Below are positions 9,255 through 18,639 of a DNA stretch of 64,000 nucleotides, one piece after another; the first letter of the stretch is position 1; each line of letters opens with the position of its first letter. The stretch lies in contig JAZROG010000056.1 in the NCBI GenBank assembly GCA_045648605.1, positions 28,622 through 92,621 of the forward strand, in the 5' to 3' direction. Under the pieces are notes generated by a model that saw only the letters and a program-made list of their open reading frames with translations, made no database searches and had not been told where the DNA came from. Position numbers and translations under genes: made by a program. The DNA comes from SIG710 sp045648605 (GTDB lineage Bacteria > Bacillota > Clostridia > Oscillospirales > CAG-272).

Positions 9255-11540
9255 TCAGTTACCGCTTATTTTAAGCTCACCGTTCTCGGCAGAGATAACG
9301 AATTCTGCAAAGCTTCTGTTATAATCCGAGATTATAAGCTCTGCAAGCTTGTCTTCTATCTCCGTCTGTATAAATCTTCTCATATTTCTCGCACCGAATT
9401 TTGCGGAATATGACTTCTCCGCAATAAGAGAAAGCGCAGCATCATCGCAAAGAAGCTTTATATCCTTTTCCGCAAGAACGGCTGAAAGCTCGCCTATCAT
9501 TATCCTTGCAATGCTTGCAAAATCCTTTTTATCAAGAGAGCGGAATGTAATGATTTCATCAACTCTGTTGATAAATTCGGGACGCAGGAAGCCCCCAAGC
9601 GCCTTTTCGGTCTTTGCCTCCGCAACCTCGGCGGAGCTTGCCGAAAATCCCGCTGATGAAGTGTTTCTGTCTGAGCCTGCATTGGTTGTCATAACTATGA
9701 CAGTATTCTCAAAATTGACGGTCTTACCGTGTGCATCGGTAATTCTTCCGTCGTCAAGTATCTGAAGAAGAATATTCAGCACATCGGGATGAGCCTTTTC
9801 GAGTTCGTCAAAAAGGACAACGGAATAAGGCTTGCGCCTTATCTTTTCGGTAAGCTGTCCTGCCTCGTCATAGCCAACATATCCGGGAGGCGCTCCGATT
9901 ATTCTTGAAACGGAGTGCTTCTCCATAAATTCAGACATATCAAGCCTGATAAGAGTTTCGGGAGAATTGAAAAGATCGGAGGCAAGAGTTTTAACAAGTT
10001 CTGTCTTTCCAACACCCGTAGGCCCTGCAAAAATGAAGGACACAGGCTTCTTTTTATAGGAAATTCCCGCTCTTGAGCGCTTTATCGCCCTCGCAACGGC
10101 AGAAACCGCCTTATCCTGACCGATTATACGAGCCTTGAGGCGGTCTTCAAGCTTGTCTATCTTCTCAAATTCGTTCTCGGTGATATTGGTTGCGGGAATT
10201 CCCGTCCATATCTCGATCACCTCCGCAAGATCCTCTGCGGTAAGAGTGACAGCCTTGCATTTAGGCTCGATTTCGTGCAGTCTTTCGGAAAGTCGCATTT
10301 CCTCGGATTTATATTTTGCTATAAGCTCGTATTTCTTTGTTTCTGCCTCTGTGCCCTCGGCGTTTTCCGCCTCGCATTTTTCTCTTTGCTCCTTGACAGA
10401 AAGAAGCTTATCTCTTATCTCATAGCTTTCGTTTATCTCCGCAGTACCAAGGGAAAGATTTGCCGCCGCCTCATCAAGAAGGTCAATAGCTTTATCGGGA
10501 AGATATCTGTCGGTTATATATCTTTCGCTCATTCTAACAGCCTTATCAAGCACAGATGAGGGCACCTTTATCATATGAAAATCCTCATAATAGTGCTTTA
10601 TTCCCTCGAGCATTTTAATGCTCTCATCTATTGAAGGCTCATTTACATTTACAGGCTGGAAGCGCCTTTCGAGAGCAGAATCCTTTTCGATATATTTTCT
10701 GTATTCACGAAGGGTCGTTGCACCGATAACTCTGATCTCGCCTCTTGAAAGAGCAGGCTTCATAATATTGGCTGCATTCATGCTTCCCTCCGCATCACCT
10801 GAGCCGACAATGTTATGGACCTCGTCGATAACGAGAATGATATTTCCGGCTTCTCTGACCTCATTTAAAAGTCCCTGCATCCTCTGCTCAAACTGACCTC
10901 TGAACTGCGTTCCCGCAACAAGTGCTGTAAGGTCAACAAGATACACCTGATGATTTTTCAGCTTATAAGGAACGTCATTCGCGGCGATCTTCTGTGCAAG
11001 AGCCTCGGCGATTGCAGTTTTACCGACACCAGGCTCACCTATAAGACAGGGATTATTCTTCTGACGGCGGCAAAGGATCTGAATAACTCTGCTCAGCTCT
11101 CTTTCTCTGCCGATTATTCTGTCAAGCTCACCGCACTTTGCCTTTTCTGTTAGATTGCGGCAATAGGTATCAAGAAATTTTCTCTTCTTTTCGCCCTGAT
11201 TTTTAGCATTTTGCTGTTTTTTGGGAGGAACCTGACCGCTGACATTGCCTTGATTTCCCATGAGCTTGTGAAAATCAATGGCAGGTGCACCGCCATCGAC
11301 ATTTTCAAGGTCGAAATCCTCACTCTCCATGAGCTGAGTCATTCCCTCCTCCATCTCCTCAAGCTGCTCGGGGTCAAGTCCGAATTTACCAAGCACTCCG
11401 CCAAGCATATTGTCGATCGGAATACCGATCTCCTTGGCACATTTTATACAATATCCGCGGCTTTTGCTCTCACCGTTTTCATTCGTGGTGGCAAAAACCA
11501 CAGCCATTCTCTTCTGACATCTGGAACAACGAGCTACCAT
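9255..11540 (-). CDS. Clp-family AAA+ ATPase with N-terminal zinc finger
   Basis: A 761-aa hexameric unfoldase of the ClpA/ClpC class. The N-terminus replaces the usual Clp_N repeats with a Cys4 zinc finger (CSRC at 5-8, CIKC at 31-34) and a Gln/Lys linker. D1 has Walker A GEPGVGKT (168-175) and Walker B IILVIDEVHN. A short coiled-coil middle insert lies at about 370-430. D2 has GPTGVGKT (506-513) and VVLFDELEKAHPD. An AGF tripeptide at 630-632 sits where ClpC/ClpX have the ClpP-docking loop, so partnering ClpP is plausible but the first residue is not the usual aliphatic. The start at 11540 is chosen because the SD lies in the end of the upstream gene and the stop and start are 4 bp apart. 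Confidence 0.88.
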   Translation of the reverse strand: MVARCSRCQKRMAVVFATTNENGESKSRGYCIKCAKEIGIPIDNMLGGVLGKFGLDPEQLEEMEEGMTQLMESEDFDLENVDGGAPAIDFHKLMGNQGNVSGQVPPKKQQNAKNQGEKKRKFLDTYCRNLTEKAKCGELDRIIGRERELSRVIQILCRRQKNNPCLIGEPGVGKTAIAEALAQKIAANDVPYKLKNHQVYLVDLTALVAGTQFRGQFEQRMQGLLNEVREAGNIILVIDEVHNIVGSGDAEGSMNAANIMKPALSRGEIRVIGATTLREYRKYIEKDSALERRFQPVNVNEPSIDESIKMLEGIKHYYEDFHMIKVPSSVLDKAVRMSERYITDRYLPDKAIDLLDEAAANLSLGTAEINESYEIRDKLLSVKEQREKCEAENAEGTEAETKKYELIAKYKSEEMRLSERLHEIEPKCKAVTLTAEDLAEVIEIWTGIPATNITENEFEKIDKLEDRLKARIIGQDKAVSAVARAIKRSRAGISYKKKPVSFIFAGPTGVGKTELVKTLASDLFNSPETLIRLDMSEFMEKHSVSRIIGAPPGYVGYDEAGQLTEKIRRKPYSVVLFDELEKAHPDVLNILLQILDDGRITDAHGKTVNFENTVIVMTTNAGSDRNTSSAGFSASSAEVAEAKTEKALGGFLRPEFINRVDEIITFRSLDKKDFASIARIMIGELSAVLAEKDIKLLCDDAALSLIAEKSYSAKFGARNMRRFIQTEIEDKLAELIISDYNRSFAEFVISAENGELKISGN

Positions 11541-11544
11541 TTTT

Positions 11545-12270
11545 TTAAGAAATTCCTCCTTTGGCAAAACCAAACATATAATTTTCGCTGATATATTTTA
11601 CAATAAAGGTGTTGTCGATTACATTCTGACCGAGGATACCGGGCTTTACTATCTCGATTGCTTCAACGGCATAGGTCATAAGATTCGAATATACCCACAC
11701 AAGAAGCAGACCCGAAATGATACCGAACAGAAATCCCAAGCCCTTATCTATGCTTGAAAGCACGGGAAGCTTAAGGATAAGTCCCATTATCCAGATAACA
11801 AGAGTAAGGATGATAAGCGCGCTGATAAACAGGGTTGCAAAGGCGAGTGTATCGGAAATTCCGTGCACAACTCTTGATGTAATGCTGCTTGCAAGGTCAT
11901 TTATGCTTTCCTGCGCCGCATCCTCGACAGCACCGAAACGCTCCGCAAGCTTTTCGCCATCAGCACCGTATCTGCCGAGAATTTCGGAAAATTCCGATGG
12001 CATATCGGCAAACAGCTTACTTAGATTAAATCCGTCTGTCGTTTTCTGAGAGAGTGCATTTATTCTCTCGGCAACATTTTTAGATATCATTTTTTCAACA
12101 AATCCGGTTCTGTAAAAATATGCAACCGTCGGCATAAAGATATATGCAACAACAAGTGCAAGAATAACCTTTATAAGTCCGAAAAATGATTTAAAAAATC
12201 CTTTTCTTCGGCATGAAATAACGGTTATCAAAAAAATTATCAAGGCGATAACGTCAAGTACGAAATACAT
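11545..12270 (-). CDS. CvpA family membrane protein
   Basis: A 241-aa integral membrane protein with four predicted TM helices: about residues 1-20, 28-48, 145-170 and 180-205. GFFKSFFGLIKVILALVVAY and the later GFLFGIISGLLLVWV match the CvpA pattern of paired Gly-rich membrane hairpins. CvpA proteins affect colicin V production in enterobacteria and envelope physiology more broadly; no enzymatic role is known. The start at 12270 follows GGAGGAG by eight bases. The C-terminus overlaps the SD of the Clp gene, which suggests coupled translation. Confidence 0.75.
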   Translation of the reverse strand: MYFVLDVIALIIFLITVISCRRKGFFKSFFGLIKVILALVVAYIFMPTVAYFYRTGFVEKMISKNVAERINALSQKTTDGFNLSKLFADMPSEFSEILGRYGADGEKLAERFGAVEDAAQESINDLASSITSRVVHGISDTLAFATLFISALIILTLVIWIMGLILKLPVLSSIDKGLGFLFGIISGLLLVWVYSNLMTYAVEAIEIVKPGILGQNVIDNTFIVKYISENYMFGFAKGGIS

Positions 12271-12277
12271 ATCTATC

Positions 12278-13531
12278 TCACTCCTCCGAGAAATCGAAAT
12301 ATTCGGCATATGAGCCTGAGCATATCATAACATCATTTTTTGAATAGACTATCATGCTCTTTCCGCCAGCAGAGGTCTTTTTACTTTTTTTCACGATACC
12401 TTCTCTGTCTGTGGCGGTAAGAATATTGCCTGCAAGGGTAAATATGGTTCCTTCCTTATAATCAAGAAGGGTAATTTTTCCTTCGAAATCATTTTCAAGG
12501 ATCACATTTCCCTCTGTGTCAAGAAGAATAATTCTGCTTCCTGTAGTAACCGCATTCTTCGGTATAGCGATAAGTGCGCCCTCGTCCGTAAGCCTTGCCG
12601 CTTCAATATTTCCATTTGGCGCATAGCTGCCGAGAAGATTACCGTTTTCATCATAAAAATATAAAGCCTTATCGCAAAACACCGTAAGATTTCCATCTGC
12701 TGTATATTCACAGGAAAGCGGAAAAACATCAACAAGAGACAATGTCGTTATTGGCTTATCCTCACCCGGCTTTGAAATCTTTATCTTTGTGACAAACGAT
12801 GAATTCTCGGCATCAAATGACAAAATACAGATTCTGCTTCCATCATTGCTTATAGATACATCAATAACTCTGTCCTCGGAAAGATAACGATTCTTAAGCT
12901 TACAGTTTTTAGTATAGAGCATAACCGCAGAATTATATTCCTTGGTCTTTGTTACAAGGGCAAACATTCCCGAATCGGAAATATCCGCACCACTTATTCC
13001 ATAATCGGTCTTTTCGGTATAAATTCTTGCAAAGGAATTATAAAGAGCAAAGGAATTTGCACCGAAATCATAGAGAAGCAGATATCTGCTTGAATTTTCT
13101 ATGTGAGGATTCGAAAATTTATCCTTTCCCTCAAATATCAGCGAGCCATCTCCCTCATAAATACGCAGTCCACCCGATGTGGCAATGGCAAGATTTCGTC
13201 TGAATCCCGAAAATGACAGTGTTGTATCGGGATTATAGGTGATATTGGCAAAATCAACATTTGAAGCATCGTGGACGCTCCCAAGATCCTTCATAAGAAA
13301 CATCAGATTGTCATATGAAATGCTCTCGGGATTTCTCAGCGCCGCAATGAGCATAAAAACAACAAGAAAAATAAGCAAAGCATAGCGAATGATGCTGTAA
13401 GTCCTTGCAACTCCGTCATAATAGGGATTTCCCGCATAGGATGCCTCCGACATTTCATCATCACTTATTCTTATCTCGTCTGCATCGGAATTCTGCTTCT
13501 TCATCTTTTCCCTATGATTTCTTTCTGCCAT
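12278..13531 (-). CDS. DUF5711-type membrane-anchored beta-propeller protein
   Basis: A 417-aa protein with a charged cytoplasmic head (residues 1-45), one TM helix (about 49-66, IIRYALLIFLVVFMLIAAL) and a large extracellular part built of repeated four-strand blades (SGFRRNLAIATSGGLRIYEG; LYTKNCKLKNRYLSEDRVID; VISISNDGSRICILSF-like units). This is the layout of the DUF5711 proteins found beside cvpA and truA in Clostridia. Its function is unknown; an envelope sensor or scaffold is a guess. It has a clear SD (AAAGGAG), and only 7 bp separate it from cvpA. Confidence 0.7.
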   Translation of the reverse strand: MAERNHREKMKKQNSDADEIRISDDEMSEASYAGNPYYDGVARTYSIIRYALLIFLVVFMLIAALRNPESISYDNLMFLMKDLGSVHDASNVDFANITYNPDTTLSFSGFRRNLAIATSGGLRIYEGDGSLIFEGKDKFSNPHIENSSRYLLLYDFGANSFALYNSFARIYTEKTDYGISGADISDSGMFALVTKTKEYNSAVMLYTKNCKLKNRYLSEDRVIDVSISNDGSRICILSFDAENSSFVTKIKISKPGEDKPITTLSLVDVFPLSCEYTADGNLTVFCDKALYFYDENGNLLGSYAPNGNIEAARLTDEGALIAIPKNAVTTGSRIILLDTEGNVILENDFEGKITLLDYKEGTIFTLAGNILTATDREGIVKKSKKTSAGGKSMIVYSKNDVMICSGSYAEYFDFSEE

Positions 13532-13544
13532 GCCTATTCTCCTT

Positions 13545-14306
13545 TCATTTGTATTTTACAAAATTGAGGTACAAGCCCTCGGGCGGGGCTGTCATTCCCG
13601 CTCTCGTTCTGTCGCCGCTTTCGGTTATAGCGGGGATCTCATCGGGAGAAATCTTTCCTACAGCCACGGAAATGAGAGTTCCCGTCATTATCCTTACCAT
13701 ATTGTAGAGAAATCCGTCGCCTGCGACCTTGAAAATAATATTTTCTCCATCTCGGATCACATCTGTATAAAATACCGTCCTCACAGTGCTTTCCACAGGT
13801 GAGCCCTGCGCCATGTATGCTGAAAAATCGTGAGTGCCCTCAAAATGCTTTGCGGCTTTTTTCATTCCTTCAACGGCAGCATCGTCAATTTCTCTTGGGT
13901 AATGCCAGCATCTGTCGGAGAGAAAAGGATCTCTCTCGTGCGAGCATCTTATTTTGTAAATATATTCCTTATATTCAACATCGTGTCTTGCGTGAAAATC
14001 CTCGCTTACCCATTTTGCCTCATATACCGCAATATCGGGCGGCAAAAAAGAATTTATCGCTCTCGGAAGTCTTTCCATTGGCAAGGTTGTATCTATGCTT
14101 TTCTCTCCGCGCTTGACTATTGTAGCGCAAAACATATTTGCGTGAACTCCGCTGTCTGTGCGGCTGCAGCCTGTGATATCACATTCAAATCCGAAGAGCT
14201 TTTCCGCAGCCTTTGTAAGCTCGCCCTGCACAGTTGGTGCATTTTTCTGCACCTGATATCCCGAATACGCGCTTCCGAGATATTTTATTTTAACAAATAT
14301 CTTCAT
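13545..14306 (-). CDS. truA: tRNA pseudouridine(38-40) synthase
   Basis: A 253-aa enzyme that isomerises uridines 38, 39 and 40 in tRNA anticodon arms. GCSRTDSGVHANMF (about residues 46-59) contains the catalytic Asp. RDPFLSDRCWHYPR and GDGFLYNMVRIMTGTLI are family blocks. It follows ecfT directly (1 bp gap); the ecfA1-ecfA2-ecfT-truA order is widely conserved in Firmicutes. Confidence 0.96.
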   Translation of the reverse strand: MKIFVKIKYLGSAYSGYQVQKNAPTVQGELTKAAEKLFGFECDITGCSRTDSGVHANMFCATIVKRGEKSIDTTLPMERLPRAINSFLPPDIAVYEAKWVSEDFHARHDVEYKEYIYKIRCSHERDPFLSDRCWHYPREIDDAAVEGMKKAAKHFEGTHDFSAYMAQGSPVESTVRTVFYTDVIRDGENIIFKVAGDGFLYNMVRIMTGTLISVAVGKISPDEIPAITESGDRTRAGMTAPPEGLYLNFVKYK

Positions 14307-14307
14307 A

Positions 14308-15126
14308 TCACATCGAATATCCTATGCCCAAAATATTCAGCGCAACAAGAGAAGCACCAAACAAAGCCATAAGGAATAGCCAAACAAAATCAGAAAATCT
14401 AAAGCGAAGAATACTCATTCTCGTTCTTCCCTCTCCTCCGTGGTAGCAACGACATTCCATTGCGGTTGCAAGCTCGTCTGCACGTCTGAATGAGGAAACA
14501 AACAGAGGAATAAGGATCGGTATAAGTGCCTTTGCGCGCTTCATAAGGCTTCCGCTTGTAAAATCCGCTCCTCTTGCCTTCTGCGCCGACATGATTTTAT
14601 CCGTTTCATCGATCAGTGTCGGAATAAAGCGGAGAGCTATGGTCATCATCATTGCAAATTCATGAACAGGGATCTTTATCTTTTTGAGCGGTGCAAAAAG
14701 CTGCTCGATTGCATCGGTAAGCGCAATGGGGGTTGTTGTATAGGTGAGGAAAAGGCTTGCCCCAACTATCAGCACAAAAATGCGAAGCACCATAAACACC
14801 GCATTCATCACACCCTCAAGATAAATATGGATAAAACGCCATTCAAAAAGAACCGTTTCACCGCTTGTCCAGAAAATATTGATAACAACAGTAAAGGCAA
14901 GTATAAACAGTATCGGTTTTATTGACTTCATTATAAGTCCCATGGGTATTCTGCTGATAAGTATCAGCACGATTGCCGATAGGAATAGCAATACAAAGCT
15001 TAAAATATTACTGCAAAGGAACGAGCAGATTATATAGAGAAACGAGAGAATGAGCTTCATTCTCGGGTCTGCTCTGTGAACTGCCGAATTCCCGGGGTAA
15101 TACTGTCCAAGTGAAATGTTTTTCAT
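14308..15126 (-). CDS. ecfT: ECF transporter transmembrane component EcfT
   Basis: A 272-aa membrane protein that couples vitamin-binding S components to the ATPase pair. It opens with YYPGNSAVHRADPRMKLIL, the conserved EcfT N-terminal block, and has about five TM helices. The coupling-helix motifs with Ala-Arg-Gly are visible as KIMSAQKARGADFTSG and ELATAMECRCYHGG near residues 180-235. No S component is encoded nearby, so it probably serves several unlinked S components (group II ECF). It lies in an operon with both ATPases. Confidence 0.93.
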   Translation of the reverse strand: MKNISLGQYYPGNSAVHRADPRMKLILSFLYIICSFLCSNILSFVLLFLSAIVLILISRIPMGLIMKSIKPILFILAFTVVINIFWTSGETVLFEWRFIHIYLEGVMNAVFMVLRIFVLIVGASLFLTYTTTPIALTDAIEQLFAPLKKIKIPVHEFAMMMTIALRFIPTLIDETDKIMSAQKARGADFTSGSLMKRAKALIPILIPLFVSSFRRADELATAMECRCYHGGEGRTRMSILRFRFSDFVWLFLMALFGASLVALNILGIGYSM

Positions 15127-15138
15127 TTTTTTCCAATC

Positions 15139-15984
15139 TTAAAGAAGTTTATATATTTCATTCAGCGCATCGTCAACGGTATATACCGAATCGGATACGG
15201 AAATGCCCATTTTCGAAAGTAGATTCATCATCTTCGTTATCTGCGGAACATCAAGACCAACCGCCGTAAGCTCATCGCTTCTGCAAAAGACCTCTTCCTT
15301 TTTACCCGACATAAGAAGCCTTCCCGAGGATAGCACGATAAGCTCATCGCAGTATTTTGCCATGTCCTCCATGCTGTGGCTGACGATAACGATGGTAGCA
15401 CCTGTTCTTTTTTTATAATTCATGATGCTTTTCATTATCATTTCCCTGCCCGCGGGGTCAAGTCCCGCCGCAGGCTCGTCAAGAACGAGTACCTCGGGGC
15501 GCATTGCGATGATGCCCGCAATGGCGGCTCTTCTTTTCTGACCGCCCGAAAGGTCAAATGGGGATTTTTCAAGAAGATCGTGAGGAAGTCCAACAAAATC
15601 AGCCGCCTCAATAACCCTTTCTTCTATCTCCCTTTCATCGATCCCCATATTTTTAGGGCCAAATGCTATATCCGCTCTTATGGTTTCCTCAAAAAGCTGA
15701 TATTCGGGATACTGCATAACAAGTCCGACTCTTGCTCTTATTTTTCCTATTTCCTTGGGCTTTTCCCAAATGTCCTCTCCATCGAGAAGCACCTTGCCAA
15801 AAGAGGGCTTCACAAGTCCGTTGAGCATCTGCACAAGGGTTGATTTTCCCGAGCCCGTGTGACCGATTATTCCCGTCACAGAGCCGCTTTTGATGCAAAG
15901 GTTTATATCGTCAAGAGCGCTTATTTCATATGGTGTTCCCTCGCTGTAAACATAGGAAACATTTTCGAGTTTAATTTCAGCCAT
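15139..15984 (-). CDS. ecfA2: ECF transporter ATPase EcfA2
   Basis: A 281-aa ABC ATPase: Walker A GHTGSGKSTL, Q-loop VMQYPEYQLFEETI, signature LSGGQKRRAAIAG, Walker B VLVLDEPAAGLD and switch His IVSHSMEDMA. Its C-terminal extension (about 230-281) matches the EcfA dimerisation tail. It overlaps ecfA1 by eight bases. Together the two form the energy module driving vitamin or metal uptake. Confidence 0.93.
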   Translation of the reverse strand: MAEIKLENVSYVYSEGTPYEISALDDINLCIKSGSVTGIIGHTGSGKSTLVQMLNGLVKPSFGKVLLDGEDIWEKPKEIGKIRARVGLVMQYPEYQLFEETIRADIAFGPKNMGIDEREIEERVIEAADFVGLPHDLLEKSPFDLSGGQKRRAAIAGIIAMRPEVLVLDEPAAGLDPAGREMIMKSIMNYKKRTGATIVIVSHSMEDMAKYCDELIVLSSGRLLMSGKKEEVFCRSDELTAVGLDVPQITKMMNLLSKMGISVSDSVYTVDDALNEIYKLL

Positions 15985-16858
15985 TTTTCTTGCCTCCTAT
16001 AAAGTCAGCAATAAGAGATGCGCACTTTTCGGGAGTAGTGCACTCGCCATCAATCTTATATCCCTTGCGGCGAAGCTCCTGGATGAGTGCAGTACACTGA
16101 GGAACCTCAAGCCCCGCAAGCTCAAGCTTATAATGCTCACCGAAAATCTCCTCTGGAGTTCCGTCCATATATACTTTGCCGTCATTTAAAACTATAACCC
16201 TATCCGCTCTGACAGCCTCGTTCATATGATGGGTGATATTTATAACGGTTATTCCCTTTTCACGTCTGAGCATATCGATGGTGTCCATGACCTCGCGGCG
16301 ACCGATTGGATCGAGCATTGCCGTGGATTCGTCAAAGATCATGCAAAGCGGCATCATTGCGATTATTCCCGCAATGGCAACCCTCTGCTTCTGACCGCCC
16401 GAAAGTCTGTGAGGCTCGTGCCTTGCATATTCGGTCATCCCAACGATCGAAAGAGCCTCATCAACTCTTTTTCTTATCTCATCCGAGGGGATTCCGAGAT
16501 TTTCGGGGCCAAAGGCAACATCCTCCTCAACGATGGTCGCAACAAGCTGATTATCGGGATTCTGAAAGACCATTCCGACCTTTCTTCTGATATCATAGAT
16601 ATCCTTTTCAGTCATATTATCGCTCGTTATATCAACTCCGTCAATATAAATCTTGCCCGAATCGGGGGTAAGGATCATATTGAGAAGCTTGGCAAGGGTG
16701 GATTTTCCCGAGCCGTTATGTCCGAGAACAGCAACATATTCACCTTTTTTTATTTCAAGAGAAACACCGCCGAGAACCTGCATTCTCTTGCCGTCTTCCT
16801 CCTCATAAGAAGCATAAAGCTCCTCGGTTTTTATAAAAATCTCATTCATTTCATCCAT
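15977..16858 (-). CDS. ecfA1: ECF transporter ATPase EcfA1
   Basis: A 293-aa ABC ATPase: Walker A GHNGSGKSTLAKL, Q-loop VFQNPDNQLVATIVEEDVAFG, signature LSGGQKQRVAIAG, Walker B CMIFDESTAMLDP (Ser in place of the usual Pro after DE, common for EcfA1), H-loop ITHHMNEA. The start codon overlaps the stop of the methyltransferase gene (TAATG). A second ATG at codon 4 could also serve. Confidence 0.93.
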   Translation of the reverse strand: MDEMNEIFIKTEELYASYEEEDGKRMQVLGGVSLEIKKGEYVAVLGHNGSGKSTLAKLLNMILTPDSGKIYIDGVDITSDNMTEKDIYDIRRKVGMVFQNPDNQLVATIVEEDVAFGPENLGIPSDEIRKRVDEALSIVGMTEYARHEPHRLSGGQKQRVAIAGIIAMMPLCMIFDESTAMLDPIGRREVMDTIDMLRREKGITVINITHHMNEAVRADRVIVLNDGKVYMDGTPEEIFGEHYKLELAGLEVPQCTALIQELRRKGYKIDGECTTPEKCASLIADFIGGKKNG

Positions 16859-17736
16859 TATTTTTCATCTGCTCCGTAAGATTGCCAGCGAGCGCTTGCA
16901 CCGCAGGGTAAAAATCCTCCCGTTTGTGTAACATGAAGGCCAAGCTCACCAACCTCTGTTCTGCCTCCGAAGCGCTCTGCAACACGCATATCTATTATGT
17001 ATTTCATAGTCAAGGGTGAAAGTCCTGTGGTATATGAATTTATCAGGAAAAACAACGGCTTATCGGAAAGCACCTCTGAAACAAGAGAAACAAATTCATC
17101 AACACTGTCCTCTATCTTCCAAACCTCTCCTCCGGGGCCTCTTCCATATGACGGAGGGTCCATTATGATACCGTCATACTTATTTCCTCGTCTTATTTCG
17201 CGCTCAACGAACTTTTTGCAATCGTCAACGATATATCTGATGGGCGCATCCTCAAGACCCGAAAGCTTAGCATTTTCTTTAGCCTGTGCCACCATTCCCT
17301 TTGCCGCATCAACATGGCAAACGGATGCTCCTGCCTTTGCAGCCGCAACCGTTGCACCGCCTGTATAAGCAAAAAGATTAAGCACCTTTATAGGTCTGCC
17401 GGCGTTCTTTATGAGAGAGGAAAACCAATCCCAATTTGCCGCCTGCTCGGGGAAAAGTCCCGTATGCTTAAAGCCCATGGGACGAAGAACAAAGCCAAGC
17501 TCGCCGTATTTTATATTCCACTGCTCGCTCATTGTGTTCTTTATCCAGCCACCGCCGCCGCTATTTGACCTGCGGTAAATTCCATCTGCCTTTTTCCATG
17601 CAGGATGCTTTTTTACACCCTTCCAAATTATCTGTGGGTCGGGTCTTATCAGTATATATTTTCCCCATCTTTCAAGTCTCTCACCATCCGAGGTGTCGAG
17701 AAGCTCATAATCCTTCCAATTTTCGGAAAACCACAT
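16858..17736 (-). CDS. RlmI-like class I SAM methyltransferase
   Basis: A 292-aa cytoplasmic methyltransferase. The SAM-binding loop is NLFAYTGGATVAAAKAGA (about 121-138), followed by HVDAAKGMVAQAKENA, and the catalytic DPPSYGRGPGGE block lies near 192-203. This is the core of the RlmI/RlmL C5-cytosine 23S rRNA family. It lacks the N-terminal PUA domain of E. coli RlmI, as short Firmicute homologues do. Substrate is inferred. It sits 15 bp after ruvC with an AAGGAG SD and overlaps ecfA1 by one base. Confidence 0.82.
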   Translation of the reverse strand: MWFSENWKDYELLDTSDGERLERWGKYILIRPDPQIIWKGVKKHPAWKKADGIYRRSNSGGGGWIKNTMSEQWNIKYGELGFVLRPMGFKHTGLFPEQAANWDWFSSLIKNAGRPIKVLNLFAYTGGATVAAAKAGASVCHVDAAKGMVAQAKENAKLSGLEDAPIRYIVDDCKKFVEREIRRGNKYDGIIMDPPSYGRGPGGEVWKIEDSVDEFVSLVSEVLSDKPLFFLINSYTTGLSPLTMKYIIDMRVAERFGGRTEVGELGLHVTQTGGFLPCGASARWQSYGADEK

Positions 17737-17751
17737 ATATGCATCTGCTCC

Positions 17752-18249
17752 TTATTTGTTATAATATTCCGCAAGCCTTGAAGCACCGCTGTGACCATGG
17801 CAAATGGCAATGGCAAGCGCATCTGCCGTGTCATCGGGCTTTGGCGGCTCGGCAAGTCCCAAAAGCATCGTGACCATGGTTATGACCTGCTTTTTTTCTG
17901 CTCTTCCATAGCCGACAACTGCTTGCTTTACCTGCAGGGGTGTATATTCAAAGATTCCCATATGCGCTTGCTCGCATATGAGAAGTATCACCCCTCTCGC
18001 TTCACTTACCCTTATGCCCGTTGTGGTATTGGTATTGAAGAAAAGCTCCTCAATTGCCACCTGCTCGGGGCGGTATTTCTTGATTATCACAGCAAGGTCA
18101 TCATATATCTTTTTGAGACGCTGCTGTGTGTTCATTTCCTTTGGAGTTGTAATTGCGCCGTAACCGAGGGTCTTGAATCTTGCGTTTTTATATTCAACCA
18201 CTCCCCAGCCCACTATCGCAAGCCCGGGGTCGATTCCCAAAATTACCAT
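17752..18249 (-). CDS. ruvC: crossover junction endodeoxyribonuclease RuvC
   Basis: A 165-aa Holliday junction resolvase with an RNase-H fold. Catalytic acidic residues lie in ILGIDPG (Asp6), AIEELFF (about 66) and the C-terminal DDTADALAIAICH pair. The start at 18249 follows GGAGG by six bases; upstream sense codons in frame have no SD. It is transcribed away from ruvA and ruvB, which lie on the opposite strand 3.4 kb away rather than beside it. Confidence 0.95.
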   Translation of the reverse strand: MVILGIDPGLAIVGWGVVEYKNARFKTLGYGAITTPKEMNTQQRLKKIYDDLAVIIKKYRPEQVAIEELFFNTNTTTGIRVSEARGVILLICEQAHMGIFEYTPLQVKQAVVGYGRAEKKQVITMVTMLLGLAEPPKPDDTADALAIAICHGHSGASRLAEYYNK

Positions 18250-18370
18250 TTTACACCTCCAAAACAATTTGCCAATCTATATTATACCACAATTGTTATT
18301 CAAAGTCAATTGTTTCAAAAATTTATTATATTAAATTTATATTAATATTTCAAAAAATCTTTTTTTGCGG

Positions 18371-18399
18371 TTTACAAATTGTGCATTTTATGTTATAAT
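18371..18399 (+). promoter_or_regulatory. sigma-A promoter of DUF951-yfhO-ruvAB run
   Basis: TTTACA (18371-18376), 17-bp spacer, TATAAT (18394-18399), 31 bp before the DUF951 start. The 120-bp gap to ruvC is very AT rich and must also hold the ruvC promoter. Confidence 0.8.
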
Positions 18400-18429
18400 G
18401 AGTATATATTGTCATTTTCGGAGGACGAA

Positions 18430-18639
18430 ATGAAGCCAAATATTATGAAATTTTCAGTTGACGATACGGTGGAGCTGAAGAAAAATCACCCGTGCGGCGG
18501 AAAGCTTTTTAAAATTCTGCGCGTAGGCAGTGATATCCGCATCGTTTGCGAGGGCTGCGGCAGAGACATGGTGCTTGATCGCTTAAAGCTCGAAAAATCT
18601 GTAAAAAAGCTCATAAAAGGAGAAGAAGATAATGGATAA
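18430..18639 (+). CDS. DUF951 family small zinc-ribbon-like protein
   Basis: A 69-aa protein with HPCGGKLFKILRVGSDIRIVC-type core and a second Cys pair, CEGCGRD. The CGG/CxxC pairs suggest metal binding, and DUF951 proteins have been compared with small nucleic-acid-binding folds. The start follows GGAGG with four bases between. It overlaps the yfhO start by eight bases, so translation is probably coupled. Confidence 0.85.
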   Translation: MKPNIMKFSVDDTVELKKNHPCGGKLFKILRVGSDIRIVCEGCGRDMVLDRLKLEKSVKKLIKGEEDNG

